Assembly (NCBI GenBank): GCA_965221655.1
Contig: OZ244906.1
Location: 806,001-870,000, forward strand
DNA from: Bin107 sp965221655
GTDB lineage: Bacteria > UBA8248
Reading direction: 5' to 3'
Length of the DNA stretch: 64,000 nucleotides
Positions within the stretch are counted from its first letter, which is position 1; every line of letters begins with the position of its first letter. Below the pieces are notes generated by a model. It did not search any database. It saw nothing but the letters and a program-made list of their open reading frames with translations, and had not been told where the DNA came from. Below, in pieces: positions 35,278-43,334 of the stretch. The translations under genes were made by a program, and so were the position numbers.

Positions 35278-36138
35278 TCAGGTGGAATGGGGCGGGGAGG
35301 CGACACATCGAAAGCCGATGTAGCCGTGTCCCGTCGCCTGTCTGCCGGGCAGGACGACTTCGCGGTTCGTCGCCGTCATCCCCTCGGGCGAACTCGTGGA
35401 GTTGCCTCCCCGCACGACGCGCGGCGCAAGTGCACCGACGCTCTCGCGTCCATCTTTCGGTTTGTAGGGATATTGGACCGCAGAGGAGGTCGTCCACTCC
35501 CATACCTGCCCTGCCATGTCGTTCACGCCGAAGGGGCTCGCACCCTTGGGGTAGCGTCCCACCGGTGCGGTATGGCCCCGGTAATCACCGAACATCAGGT
35601 ATTCCGCAGAGGGGCTTGCATTGCCCCATGGGTAGAGGCGACCGTCGGTTCCGCGCGCGGCCTTCTCCCACTGCGCCTCGCTGGGAAGCCTCTTGCGCTT
35701 CCATCGGCAATAGGCCAAGGCACCGCCCCAGGCCATCTCCGCGGCAGGATAGTTCTCAAAACCCTTTTCCACCGTCCAGGCGTCGCCCCGCCGGACTATT
35801 TTGGCGTCGGGATCTCCTTCGTCGAGATACATCTCACCCTTCGACCCCGTGGCTCCCTTCTCCTGGATGAAGGGCAGGTAGTCCGCCCATGTAACCAGGT
35901 TGCGGTCGATGTAGAAGGCGGGAAGCACCACACGGTGAGCGGGAGACTCCTCGGGCGGGCCGCCGTCGCGCCCCATCACGAACGGTCCGGCGGGCACGAG
36001 CACCATTCCTGCGTATTTGCCTTTGCCGGGGCTCTTGAGCGGCGCGGCACGGCTCTCTCCGGCCAGGAGTACCGCGAGCCCCGCAGCGATCAGAGCGAAC
36101 GCGAGGCGACGCGCCGAACCTGTCTTGAGGCCATTCAC
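35278..36138 (-). CDS. exported SUMF1/FGE-fold protein without catalytic Cys
   Basis: Secreted SUMF1-domain protein of 286 aa. A GTG at 36138 overlaps the upstream stop codon (GTGA) and follows GGAGGATGGAGC, so the longer frame is rejected. A signal peptide ends near 'ESRAAP'. Domain motifs are 'MVLVPAGPFVMG', 'LPSEAQWEKAARGTDGRLYPWG' (in parts) and 'VVRGGNSTSS', with final 'GYIGFRCV'. The two Cys of formylglycine-generating enzymes are missing, so it is not a sulfatase activator. A structural or chaperone-like role is possible. It is coupled to the stress-barrel gene upstream. Confidence 0.83.
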   Translation of the reverse strand: MNGLKTGSARRLAFALIAAGLAVLLAGESRAAPLKSPGKGKYAGMVLVPAGPFVMGRDGGPPEESPAHRVVLPAFYIDRNLVTWADYLPFIQEKGATGSKGEMYLDEGDPDAKIVRRGDAWTVEKGFENYPAAEMAWGGALAYCRWKRKRLPSEAQWEKAARGTDGRLYPWGNASPSAEYLMFGDYRGHTAPVGRYPKGASPFGVNDMAGQVWEWTTSSAVQYPYKPKDGRESVGALAPRVVRGGNSTSSPEGMTATNREVVLPGRQATGHGYIGFRCVASPPHST

Positions 36139-36860
36139 GCTCCATCCTCCAGGGGCGGCCAGATGCGGCTTCCCACCAGAGGCGACCCCGGCGGATGCTC
36201 CAGATAGCCATGTACGCGCTTCGTCCACTCCGTTTCCTCGAGAGGCACGTAGTTCTCCTCCCGCGCGGCAAGCGAGGTGAACTCGTAGAGCACGGAATGC
36301 TTCGGCGCACCCGTCGCCACCAGGTATTTTCGCGCGCCCATGCAGCCGGGCGTGTCGGCGACGCCCGTCATGCGTTCCTGCGCGTACCAGGCCTGTAAAT
36401 CCTCATCGTTGCCGTGCGCGTCGTAGCGGCCCATCTGCATGGCGGGAGCCATGACGTCCGGCGCTTCGCGCGCGGCGGCGTCCGGACCCTCCACGCGCCA
36501 CTCCTCGCACAGCACGAGCCCCCGTGCGCGAATTCGCATGGAGACCATCTGGTATGTTTCGGCACTTTGGCGCTCTTTGAGTTGCGCTGGGCTGGGGTCG
36601 TAAAACACCCGGGTGGATTCTCCGCCAAAGAGCGCAATGAAACCCGTTCCCGAGGCGAGTGCAGGATCGTCGGTGCGGTGCAGACGCGCGGCTATCTTCT
36701 CGAACTGCGCGCCCGGGTGCTTTGTCTCGTAGTGTGCCGCCCAGAGATAGCCCGGGCGCGCGAGTTTTTCGGGAATATGCGTTTCGTGGAACCAGGCGAG
36801 ATATTCGTCGCGCCCCTCTTCGGGCAGATCGTAGAAAATCGCCCACACCGCCCTGTCCAT
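36135..36860 (-). CDS. protein with two dimeric alpha/beta-barrel (EthD-like) repeats
   Basis: A 241-aa protein with an internal repeat: 'YDLPEEGRDEYLAWFHETHIPE' (in parts, about residues 10-31) and 'YDAHGNDEDLQAWYAQERMTG' near 150, each followed by a Gly-Tyr/Cys strand. This is the pattern of stress-responsive or EthD-type alpha/beta-barrel domains, which bind small hydrophobic molecules. No catalytic motif was recognised. It starts at the ATG at 36860 and its stop overlaps the SUMF1 start by 4 nt. Confidence 0.65.
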   Translation of the reverse strand: MDRAVWAIFYDLPEEGRDEYLAWFHETHIPEKLARPGYLWAAHYETKHPGAQFEKIAARLHRTDDPALASGTGFIALFGGESTRVFYDPSPAQLKERQSAETYQMVSMRIRARGLVLCEEWRVEGPDAAAREAPDVMAPAMQMGRYDAHGNDEDLQAWYAQERMTGVADTPGCMGARKYLVATGAPKHSVLYEFTSLAAREENYVPLEETEWTKRVHGYLEHPPGSPLVGSRIWPPLEDGA

Positions 36861-36970
36861 GCTCCGCCTCCGCAAGGGTGAAAAGCGCAGTCACCTGCTT
36901 ATGCACATGCATCATACACGAGGGAAACCAATCGGACACCGTACCGCGCAAAGCTTCCCGCGGGCGGCAC

Positions 36971-37309
36971 CTATGCTTCGGGTGTGCGCGTCGCGGCTTT
37001 GAGATCTTCACGGGTGAAGAGCGGCCTGGCGACGGCGGTGACGTGCCTTTTGAGCGGCGGCCAGGCAACGTCGTCGCGAGTCGTAAGGTCCACACTGAAC
37101 GGAAGGCTGCTCTCGATGAACAACGTGCGCAAACGGTCGACGTGGTGTTTCTCCACAGTGCCGTGCAGCACGAGGTCCACGTCGGAGTCGGGCCGGTGCG
37201 TTCCCGCGGCACGCGAACCGTACAAGTCAACCGAGACTATCTCGTCCGCATAAAGCGAGAGAATCTCTCGTATCACCGCAAGCTGGCGCTCGGAGAGTCC
37301 ATGATTCAC
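36971..37309 (-). CDS. mntA: MntA-type minimal nucleotidyltransferase (antitoxin)
   Basis: A 112-aa minimal nucleotidyltransferase. 'YGSRAAGTHRPDSDVDLVL' contains the full GSx10DxD motif needed for AMP transfer (about residues 31-45), and a later Asp in 'PFSVDLTTRDD' completes the metal site. In HEPN-MNT modules MntA adds AMP to the HepT toxin and silences it. Its ATG overlaps the hepT stop by 4 nt, the typical coupled order toxin then antitoxin. Confidence 0.87.
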   Translation of the reverse strand: MNHGLSERQLAVIREILSLYADEIVSVDLYGSRAAGTHRPDSDVDLVLHGTVEKHHVDRLRTLFIESSLPFSVDLTTRDDVAWPPLKRHVTAVARPLFTREDLKAATRTPEA

Positions 37310-37731
37310 GAGCGTCGCCCCCGTCTTTCCGCGAACGTCTCGTAAAGGGCCTTATAGACACCTATGTAACGGCTGCAAACGTCGTCCACGACGCGCTCAA
37401 AACTCTCGGGGTGATAGGTATGGGACATCGCGTTGCGGGCGTCAAGGGCATCCATCCACGTCTGCCCGTCCTCGATCAGGCGCGTCTCGAAGGCCTTACG
37501 CACGACGACCTTCGGCGTTGCCTGTCCGAAAACGACCCCCTCTGCCTCCAGATAGTCCTTCATGGTCTTCCAGGCGAGCTCGGTTGTGTATTCGAATCGC
37601 TGGACAATGCCTTCTTTCTCCAGTTGCGTCACTTCCCTTTCGGCCATTGTTTCAACGGCTTCGCGTAACAAGGAAAAAGCGCGCTCGTAGTTATCGAAGC
37701 GATATATCCAACGCGGGGTATCGTCCGTCAC
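37306..37731 (-). CDS. hepT: HepT-type HEPN toxin
   Basis: A 141-aa all-helical HEPN protein of the HI0074/HepT family. The RNase motif Rx4H followed by x-Tyr is seen in 'ARNAMSHTYHPE', where the Tyr is the residue AMPylated by MntA in characterised systems. The start is GTG at 37731 with GGAG upstream; the longer frame to 37800 runs through Arg-rich sequence and is rejected. It forms a two-gene module with mntA. Such modules can act in stress response or defence. Confidence 0.87.
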   Translation of the reverse strand: MTDDTPRWIYRFDNYERAFSLLREAVETMAEREVTQLEKEGIVQRFEYTTELAWKTMKDYLEAEGVVFGQATPKVVVRKAFETRLIEDGQTWMDALDARNAMSHTYHPESFERVVDDVCSRYIGVYKALYETFAERRGRRS

Positions 37732-37914
37732 CAGAGGCTCCCGTCGTGGAGGACACCGTACCGCGCAAAATCTCCCGCGGGCGGCGATATCGACAAACAT
37801 GCTTCACGAGACGGAGTGCGTCAAGTATATTGGTGGCTTAGCGTTTCGCCTCCCGGGGATGCGGGCGGTCCCGAAGCCCGCCCACGTTCACTGCCTTCGT
37901 GGAGTTCGCCACCC

Positions 37915-38544
37915 ATGCTCTATGAAATTCGCGCCTACACCTTCACCGCGGGCGACGCTCCCGAAGCCGTGCGGGATTTTGGCAAAATCATCGAGAAAAG
38001 AGTCGCCATATCCCCCCTGGTGGGTTTTTTCATCTCTGCCATCGGGGGGTTGAACCGTATTCTCCACATCTGGGAATACGAAAACTCCGCCCACCGCGAG
38101 GAGTCCCGCGCAGAGGCTCTCGCGCAAGAGTGGTGGCCGCCGCTTCGGGTCGACAAAATCCTCCACCAGCAAACACGGCTCATGCGGCCCGCGCCGTTTC
38201 TGCCGAAACCGCGCACGGGCGCGCTCGGCGGCGTCTACGAGATTCGCAGCGACGTCGTGCGCACGGGCAGGATGGGGGCCGTCTGCGCGGCGTGGGAGAA
38301 AAACCTCGCGGAACGCGAGCGCCTCTCGCCGCTGGCGGCCGCCTTCTCGAACCAGGCGGGAGCGTTCGAGTCCGGCATCCTGAACGAATTCTTGCACGTC
38401 TGGCCTTATCGGGACCTGAACCACTGGCGCGAGGTACAGGCACAGGCTGATACACTTACCCGCTGGGCGGAGGAGTACAGACCACACGTAAGAAGCGAGA
38501 CCTCGGAAATCTGGTATCCCGTTGATTACTCGCCCATGAAATAA
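37915..38544 (+). CDS. NIPSNAP-family protein with two ferredoxin-like repeats
   Basis: A 209-aa NIPSNAP protein. Two repeats are evident: 'MLYEIRAYTFTAGDAPE' with 'LNRILHIWEYENSAHREE', and 'GVYEIRSDVVRTGRMG' with 'LNEFLHVWPYRDLNHWRE'. This ferredoxin-like dimeric fold is often found with catabolic genes, but its biochemical role is mostly unknown. GGAG lies 10 nt ahead of the ATG at 37915. It is divergent from the HepT-MntA pair and convergent with tRNA-Gly. Confidence 0.8.
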   Translation: MLYEIRAYTFTAGDAPEAVRDFGKIIEKRVAISPLVGFFISAIGGLNRILHIWEYENSAHREESRAEALAQEWWPPLRVDKILHQQTRLMRPAPFLPKPRTGALGGVYEIRSDVVRTGRMGAVCAAWEKNLAERERLSPLAAAFSNQAGAFESGILNEFLHVWPYRDLNHWREVQAQADTLTRWAEEYRPHVRSETSEIWYPVDYSPMK

Positions 38545-38547
38545 AGA

Positions 38548-38571
38548 CGGCAGGGCTGCCTGGCCCTGCCG
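38548..38571. terminator. bidirectional terminator between NIPSNAP and tRNA-Gly
   Basis: A perfect 9-bp stem (CGGCAGGGC with GCCCTGCCG) and 6-nt loop. On the minus strand it is followed by the T-rich TCTTTATTT, so it is a good terminator for tRNA-Gly. It also begins 3 nt after the NIPSNAP stop. Confidence 0.75.
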
Positions 38572-38584
38572 CCGGTTATCGCCC

Positions 38585-38659
38585 TGGAGCGGGAAACGGG
38601 ATTTGAACCCGCGACCCCAACGTTGGCAACGTTGTGCTCTACCACTGAGCTATTCCCGC
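38585..38659 (-). tRNA. tRNA-Gly (anticodon GCC)
   Basis: A complete 75-nt cloverleaf including an encoded CCA end. The acceptor stem is GCGGGAA with TTCCCGC, the D stem GCTC/GAGC, the anticodon stem CAACG/CGTTG with loop TTGCCAA (GCC at 38627-38625), and the T stem GCGGG/CCCGT. The T loop is TTTGAAT instead of the usual TTCGAAT, a minor variation. Confidence 0.97.
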
Positions 38660-38715
38660 CCATATGCCGCCCCCAGGGGCGACGTCCGAAAAGATTACCC
38701 GATTCGCCTAAAGAG

Positions 38716-39819
38716 TCAAGTGGCTCTTCCGCGCTCGTGTACACCCAGCTTCCCCGCAAGCCAGTCTGCGGCCAGGGGCCGCCAGAGAAAGGGCACGTTG
38801 TTGCACACGTGCACGCCCTCGGGATAGACGACGAGCTCGGCGGCCTCGCCTGCTTCGGCCACGATTTTGTGCGCCTGCCCGAGCGGGCAGAGTCGATCGA
38901 GCGCGCCGTGCACTATCAGCAAGGGGCGCTCCAGCCCCGCCATGCGTCCGCGCAAGGAGACCGCGCACGCCTTGTGCGCACCCTCCTCCTCACTCGCCAC
39001 CTGAAAGGAGACACACATGCCCTGCCGCGTCAGGACGGGCAGGTCGCTCCATATCTCGGCCAAATCGTAGGGTCCGCACACACCGACGCCCGCCCTGATC
39101 CTCGGTTCGGCGGCCAGGCTGCGGGGGGCGTAGTAGCCGCCCAGGCTTACGCCGAGTACACCGACGCGCGCGGAGTCAACCCGCGGTTCACCGGCAAGAT
39201 AATCCACCACCGCCGACACGGCGCCTTCGTAGTCGGGGCGCAAGGCCAAATCCGCGTTCTCGCCCTGGGCGGGACCGTCAAAGGCCAGCGTCGCCATGCC
39301 GCGTTTGTGAAAAACTTCCTCGAGCGTGTAGAACTCCTCTTTCGTCGAATCGAGACCCGACACGAGGACGACGCACGCCGCACCCCCCGCCTCCCTCGCC
39401 CGCTCTGGTATCCGCAGGATGCCGGGCAGAACCCTGCCCTTCTCCCAGGGGATTTCCACCCGCTCGGCGGGCGGGTCGAGGTGCGGGGCGGCGCGCAGAT
39501 ACGCGGACACCTTCTTCTCCTGCGCCTCGGCCTTGAGGAGCGCGTCCTCGTGGTAGACGAACTGGGCAAAATGGTAGGCGAGCGACGCCCGCACGTAGGC
39601 TTCCGCCGCGCTGCGTCTCCTGCCCGCCTCTTCCATCTCGCGCGCCTGTCTCTCGCGCAGTGCGGCACGCTCTATCCACAGGCGACACCACTCCTCCCAG
39701 GAGCGCACGCGCGGAATGACGTCGGATGCGTCGGCGTAGGTGATTCCGTTCGCAAGCAGGCGCACGTACCAGTGCGAAAGCGCCTCCTGCGTGAGTGCGT
39801 CTTGTGCGGATTCGCTCAA
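38716..39819 (-). CDS. alpha/beta hydrolase (FrsA/DUF1100-like)
   Basis: Alpha/beta-hydrolase of 367 aa of the group with a helical N-terminal cap before the hydrolase core, as in 2,6-dihydropseudooxynicotine hydrolase. The nucleophile elbow is 'GVLGVSLGGYYAPRSL' (Ser in GVSLGG). The catalytic Asp is probably in 'HGALDRLCPL' and the His in 'YPEGVHVCNN'. TTG at 39819 overlaps the upstream methyltransferase stop (TTGA) and has GGGGAGGGG ahead. The longer frame inside that gene is rejected. The substrate is unknown. Confidence 0.83.
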   Translation of the reverse strand: MSESAQDALTQEALSHWYVRLLANGITYADASDVIPRVRSWEEWCRLWIERAALRERQAREMEEAGRRRSAAEAYVRASLAYHFAQFVYHEDALLKAEAQEKKVSAYLRAAPHLDPPAERVEIPWEKGRVLPGILRIPERAREAGGAACVVLVSGLDSTKEEFYTLEEVFHKRGMATLAFDGPAQGENADLALRPDYEGAVSAVVDYLAGEPRVDSARVGVLGVSLGGYYAPRSLAAEPRIRAGVGVCGPYDLAEIWSDLPVLTRQGMCVSFQVASEEEGAHKACAVSLRGRMAGLERPLLIVHGALDRLCPLGQAHKIVAEAGEAAELVVYPEGVHVCNNVPFLWRPLAADWLAGKLGVHERGRAT

Positions 39820-40577
39820 CGTACCCCTCCCCTGCCCGGCTTGCGCGCTTGTATGCGAACCGACACCACGGGCCGAAACGGGGTATGGCCGGAAATCTCG
39901 GGCTTGATAAAACCCGCCTCGCTCAACAAGGTTTTCCACTCCCCCTGTTCGCAAACCCCTCCCAGCGAGGCGTTCCACGCCTGGGGGTCCTGGGCGACCT
40001 CGGCGGGAAGCGCGCCCACGCGCACCAACTCGCGAAGGAGGAGGCGACCGCCGGGGCGGAGTATCCGGAAGGCCTCGGCAATGGCGCGTTCTTTATCGAC
40101 GACGAGGTTGAACGAGGCGTTGGCCAGCACGAGGTCGGCAACCTCGTCTGCGAGCGGCAGACCCTCCATATCGCCCGCCAACAGGCGCACGCCCCGCTCG
40201 CGAACGTTCGCCAATGCCTCTTCGGCGCGCAGGAGCATCTGCTTCGTAAAGTCCACGGCGAGGAGTCGTGCGCCTGCCTCCATCTTCTCGCAGGCGAGGA
40301 GCGCGTCGAGGCCTGCGCCGCAGCCGAGCTCGACGCCCAGGCGCACGCCATCGAGGTCGCCCTCCTCGAGCAGGCAACCGCAGCCGCAGTAGGAGGAGGC
40401 GACGCGCACGGGAAGGGCGTCCAGAAACGAGAGCGGATAGCCCGCCGCACGGGCTCTTTGCGCTCCCCCTTCGGGGAACGCATCCGCCTCGGCCAGGTGG
40501 GCGTAGCGCTTTTTGACGAACGCCTTGACCTGCGACTGCCAGGCAGCGGGCCTCTCACCCGCGACGTATACGGCCAC
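39816..40577 (-). CDS. class I SAM-dependent methyltransferase (ArsM-like)
   Basis: A 253-aa methyltransferase with motif I 'GVELGCGAGLDALLA', motif II 'LLAVDFTKQMLLRAEEA' and 'LANASFNLVVDKERAIAEAFR', which resembles arsenite methyltransferase ArsM. The N-terminal 'SYCGCGCLLEEGDLDG' corresponds to the ArsM Cys region, but the later Cys ligands are not obvious, so arsenic as substrate is only a possibility. The start is GTG at 40577, 7 nt after the phosphoesterase stop; the upstream frame is Arg-rich noise. It is the middle gene of a three-gene operon. Confidence 0.78.
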   Translation of the reverse strand: MAVYVAGERPAAWQSQVKAFVKKRYAHLAEADAFPEGGAQRARAAGYPLSFLDALPVRVASSYCGCGCLLEEGDLDGVRLGVELGCGAGLDALLACEKMEAGARLLAVDFTKQMLLRAEEALANVRERGVRLLAGDMEGLPLADEVADLVLANASFNLVVDKERAIAEAFRILRPGGRLLLRELVRVGALPAEVAQDPQAWNASLGGVCEQGEWKTLLSEAGFIKPEISGHTPFRPVVSVRIQARKPGRGGVR

Positions 40578-40584
40578 GGCGCGC

Positions 40585-41337
40585 CTAGTGGGGCATGTGG
40601 GCCGGGTTCCAGAATTCTCCCGTCCGCACCATCTTGGCGATTCTCTCACCGTGGGGCATCCAGCCTTCTTCGTTCTTCTTCGCCTGCGCCTCGCAGTCGT
40701 ATTCCACGCGCTTAATCTCCACGTGCCAGTTCCCGTCGCCCTCATATTCCACGACCGAGTAGACGGGTCGGTAGTCGCCGTCCCAGTTCATGCCGACGGC
40801 TGCGGTACAGACGAGCGTCTGCCCCTCCACTTCGCGGACGTAGGGGCCGTGCACGTGGCCGAACGCCATGATTTCGGCGGTCGTTCCCGCAATCTTCTCC
40901 TTCACCTCCGCGTCGGTGTAGCGGAGGGGAATGGCGTCCTCGATGTCGTTGGGCGTCGCGTGGAAGATCAGGAAATCGTGCCCCTTCTCGGGCGTGATGG
41001 TAAGCGACCACATGAGGCCGTCGAGATAGGCGATCTGCGCGTCAGTGAGGCGCGCGCGCGTCATCTTCACCATTTCGTAGAGCCACACGTGGTGTTCGTT
41101 CTTGGGCGGGTCCGTCTCGTCCTTGCGCTTGGACACCCACCAGTCGAGATTGCCCGCGAGAACGTCCACGTCCCTGCGGCCCATGAATCTCTCCACCACC
41201 TCGGCGGGCTCGGGACCGAGCATTACCAAATCGCCGATGACGACTTCGCGATCCGCGTTTTCTTTCGCCACGGCTTCCTGCACGGCATCCAGCGGCGCCA
41301 ACTGGGCATGGATGTCGGAATAGAGAACAATCTTCAC
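40585..41337 (-). CDS. metallophosphoesterase
   Basis: Calcineurin-like phosphoesterase of 250 aa with the two-metal motifs in order: 'YSDIHAQ' (DxH), 'GDLVMLGPEP' (GDxxxxG), 'AGNLD' (GNxD in place of GNH), 'HATP' and 'FGHVHGPYVRE' (GHxH). This arrangement matches the YfcE/MJ0936-like group that cleaves phosphodiesters or phosphomonoesters. It opens the operon with the methyltransferase and hydrolase. A strong terminator separates it from the ABC transporter genes upstream. Confidence 0.87.
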   Translation of the reverse strand: MKIVLYSDIHAQLAPLDAVQEAVAKENADREVVIGDLVMLGPEPAEVVERFMGRRDVDVLAGNLDWWVSKRKDETDPPKNEHHVWLYEMVKMTRARLTDAQIAYLDGLMWSLTITPEKGHDFLIFHATPNDIEDAIPLRYTDAEVKEKIAGTTAEIMAFGHVHGPYVREVEGQTLVCTAAVGMNWDGDYRPVYSVVEYEGDGNWHVEIKRVEYDCEAQAKKNEEGWMPHGERIAKMVRTGEFWNPAHMPH

Positions 41338-41360
41338 TTTTCCCGCTCCTCTTTCCTCAT

Positions 41361-41403
41361 GAAAAAGAATGGGGCCGCCGCGCTCGCCGAACGCGCCGGC
41401 CCC
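41361..41403 (-). terminator. rho-independent terminator after the ABC transporter operon
   Basis: On the minus strand a 12-nt stem with one mismatch (GGGGCCGGCGCG with CGCGGCGGCCCC) is followed by ATTCTTTTT (41369-41361). It lies 21 nt downstream of the solute-binding-protein stop. Confidence 0.8.
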
Positions 41404-41424
41404 ACTCGTCTTTGTGCGAAGCGT

Positions 41425-42438
41425 CTAGATTTTGCCCGCCTTCTTAAGGGCCGCACCGGTCACGCTCGTGTCGACGATGTCTTCATAGGAGGGAACCTTG
41501 TCCTTGATCTTGCCGAGACGCTTCATGTAGTTCGTGGTATAGGCTACCGAAGCCTTCGGGATGCCGTTGTTCACCCCCCACATCTTCTCTGCGACGAAGA
41601 TATCGTAGGTCTTCGACATTACGTCGGGGTTTTTCTTGTAGACGGGGCGCACCCATTTCATCGCCGACTTGAGGTAGCCCGCCTTGTCCTTGTAGATGGA
41701 GCGGGTCGACTGCATCATCGCCATGGCGAAGCGCACGTAGGCGTCCTTGTTCGCGTTGATCTTCGAGGAAGGCGCAATGAACGCCCCGTAGAAGAAGTTG
41801 GGCGTGGCCTTCCACAAGTCCATCAGCTTGTTGAAATTGGGCTTTTGCTTCTGGACGAGAAGAACCTGCTCGACGTGAATCACCACGGCGTCGGCCTTGC
41901 CCTTCAAAAGAAAGGGAACACGCGCAGGAGGCGGAGTCTTGATGTATTTCACGTCCTTGTCGGTAAGTCCCGCCGTCTCCATGACCGAGAGCGCACCGAT
42001 GTGGCTGTAGCCCCCACGCCCCTCGATGCCGATGGTACGCCCCTTGAGATCGGCGGGGCGCTTGACCTGATCGTTCGCGGCCATCTGTGCTTCGTTCAAG
42101 TATGCCATGGAGTGAAAGAACTTCATGCCGCTTCCCTTGGCGATGCCCACGATAGCGATCGGGGCGGGCACCCAGGCGGCGTCCAGGCCGCTCTTCTTGC
42201 TCGTCATCGCCCGGTGGGTGGCCACGCCACCGCGGAAGAACTTCACCTCCACGTCGAGGCCGTGCTTTTCGAAAATCTTGTTGTCCATTGCGTAGAAAAC
42301 CGGCAGGTGCACCATGACGGGTGGGCGCACGGGCATTCCAAGCACGATCTTGTCGGCGGCCGAGGAATGGGCGGGCAGGAGCGTCACGCCCGCCACGAGA
42401 AGCATTGCCGCAAACAGCGTCGTCAACATCTTCTTCAT
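41425..42438 (-). CDS. ABC transporter substrate-binding protein (NMT1/TauA-like)
   Basis: Periplasmic binding protein of 337 aa from the ATG at 42438 behind AAGGAG. A signal peptide ends near 'SSAA'. 'VHLPVFYAMDNKIFEKHGLDVEVKFF' (in parts) and 'AAWVPAPIAIVGIAKGSG' are the NMT1/SsuA/TauA pattern of aromatic, sulfonate, nitrate or pyrimidine-precursor importers. It is the last gene of a full importer on the minus strand (ATPase 43335, permease 42498, then this). The ligand is not predictable. Confidence 0.87.
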   Translation of the reverse strand: MKKMLTTLFAAMLLVAGVTLLPAHSSAADKIVLGMPVRPPVMVHLPVFYAMDNKIFEKHGLDVEVKFFRGGVATHRAMTSKKSGLDAAWVPAPIAIVGIAKGSGMKFFHSMAYLNEAQMAANDQVKRPADLKGRTIGIEGRGGYSHIGALSVMETAGLTDKDVKYIKTPPPARVPFLLKGKADAVVIHVEQVLLVQKQKPNFNKLMDLWKATPNFFYGAFIAPSSKINANKDAYVRFAMAMMQSTRSIYKDKAGYLKSAMKWVRPVYKKNPDVMSKTYDIFVAEKMWGVNNGIPKASVAYTTNYMKRLGKIKDKVPSYEDIVDTSVTGAALKKAGKI

Positions 42439-42497
42439 TTCGTTCTCCTTATCGAAATGGATGAGAAAGTGAATCTCTCGCAGGGGAATCCACGCCC

Positions 42498-43331
42498 TTA
42501 CGAATCCTGTCGAACCCTCCAGGAGGAAAATTTCGTCTCGCAAACGTTCACCACTTTCGTCAAGGCTATACCGACTATCATCAGCAGGACAACGGGTGCG
42601 AGCCCCTTGTCCAGCTCCAGGTCTCCGATGTAGTCCTGGCTCAACGCGCCGAGGCCAGAGATGCTCATCAAGAACTCGGCGACGACCATGCCCACAAGTG
42701 CCCGTCCGCAGGCCAGCCCCAGGCCCGCAACGAGATAGGGCACCACGCTCGGAAAGATCAAATCGCGCCACCGCTGGCGTTCCGTGGAGCAGAACGAGCG
42801 TGTAACCTCCAGGAGCGACGCGTCCACGTTACGCACCCCGTGATAAACGTTCACGATAATCGGCATGATGGCGAAGAAGACGACGATGGTCGTCTTGCCC
42901 ACAAAATCGACACCCAGCACCATGGCGATCGGGAACGCGAGTGCGACCACCGGCGTCGCGTAAAGAGCGAACACGTAGGTGTCCACGGCGTATTCGAACG
43001 TACGGAAACGGCCCATGAGAATCCCCAGGACAATGCCCGCGGGAATGGCGATGAGCAGGCCCGCCACCAGGATTTGCGAGCTCTCGTACGCCGCCTCCAC
43101 CATCTTGCCGTTGGCGATGAGTTCCCAGAACGCGACGGTGATGGCGCTCGGGTAGCTGAACGTAACCGGATCGATGTTTCCCGTCTGGCCCATCAACTCC
43201 CAGCCGCCGATGACGATCAACAACGAGGCGAGGCGCACGTAGACGGCAGGTTCGCGCAGGCGACGTGCGAGGGCGTTCTCGCCCGTTGGGGCGTCCCTCG
43301 GCACCGGGGCGTCGGCAGCGTCGCTGGACAA
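42498..43331 (-). CDS. ABC transporter permease (TauC/SsuC-like)
   Basis: Membrane permease of 277 aa with about six helices. The ATPase-contact motif 'EVTRSFCSTERQRWRDLIFPSVVPYLVAG' (in parts) is the EAA loop. The start is TTG at 43331, with GGAGGCATAG formed by the end of the ATPase gene. It lies 3 nt after the ATPase gene and 59 nt before the binding-protein gene, so a single operon is likely. Confidence 0.88.
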   Translation of the reverse strand: MSSDAADAPVPRDAPTGENALARRLREPAVYVRLASLLIVIGGWELMGQTGNIDPVTFSYPSAITVAFWELIANGKMVEAAYESSQILVAGLLIAIPAGIVLGILMGRFRTFEYAVDTYVFALYATPVVALAFPIAMVLGVDFVGKTTIVVFFAIMPIIVNVYHGVRNVDASLLEVTRSFCSTERQRWRDLIFPSVVPYLVAGLGLACGRALVGMVVAEFLMSISGLGALSQDYIGDLELDKGLAPVVLLMIVGIALTKVVNVCETKFSSWRVRQDS

Positions 43332-43334
43332 GGG

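Noticed and set aside
40513..42633. 706-codon plus-strand frame opposite the phosphoesterase and binding-protein genes
   Set aside because: It runs across a terminator and two clear minus-strand genes; it is an antisense shadow.
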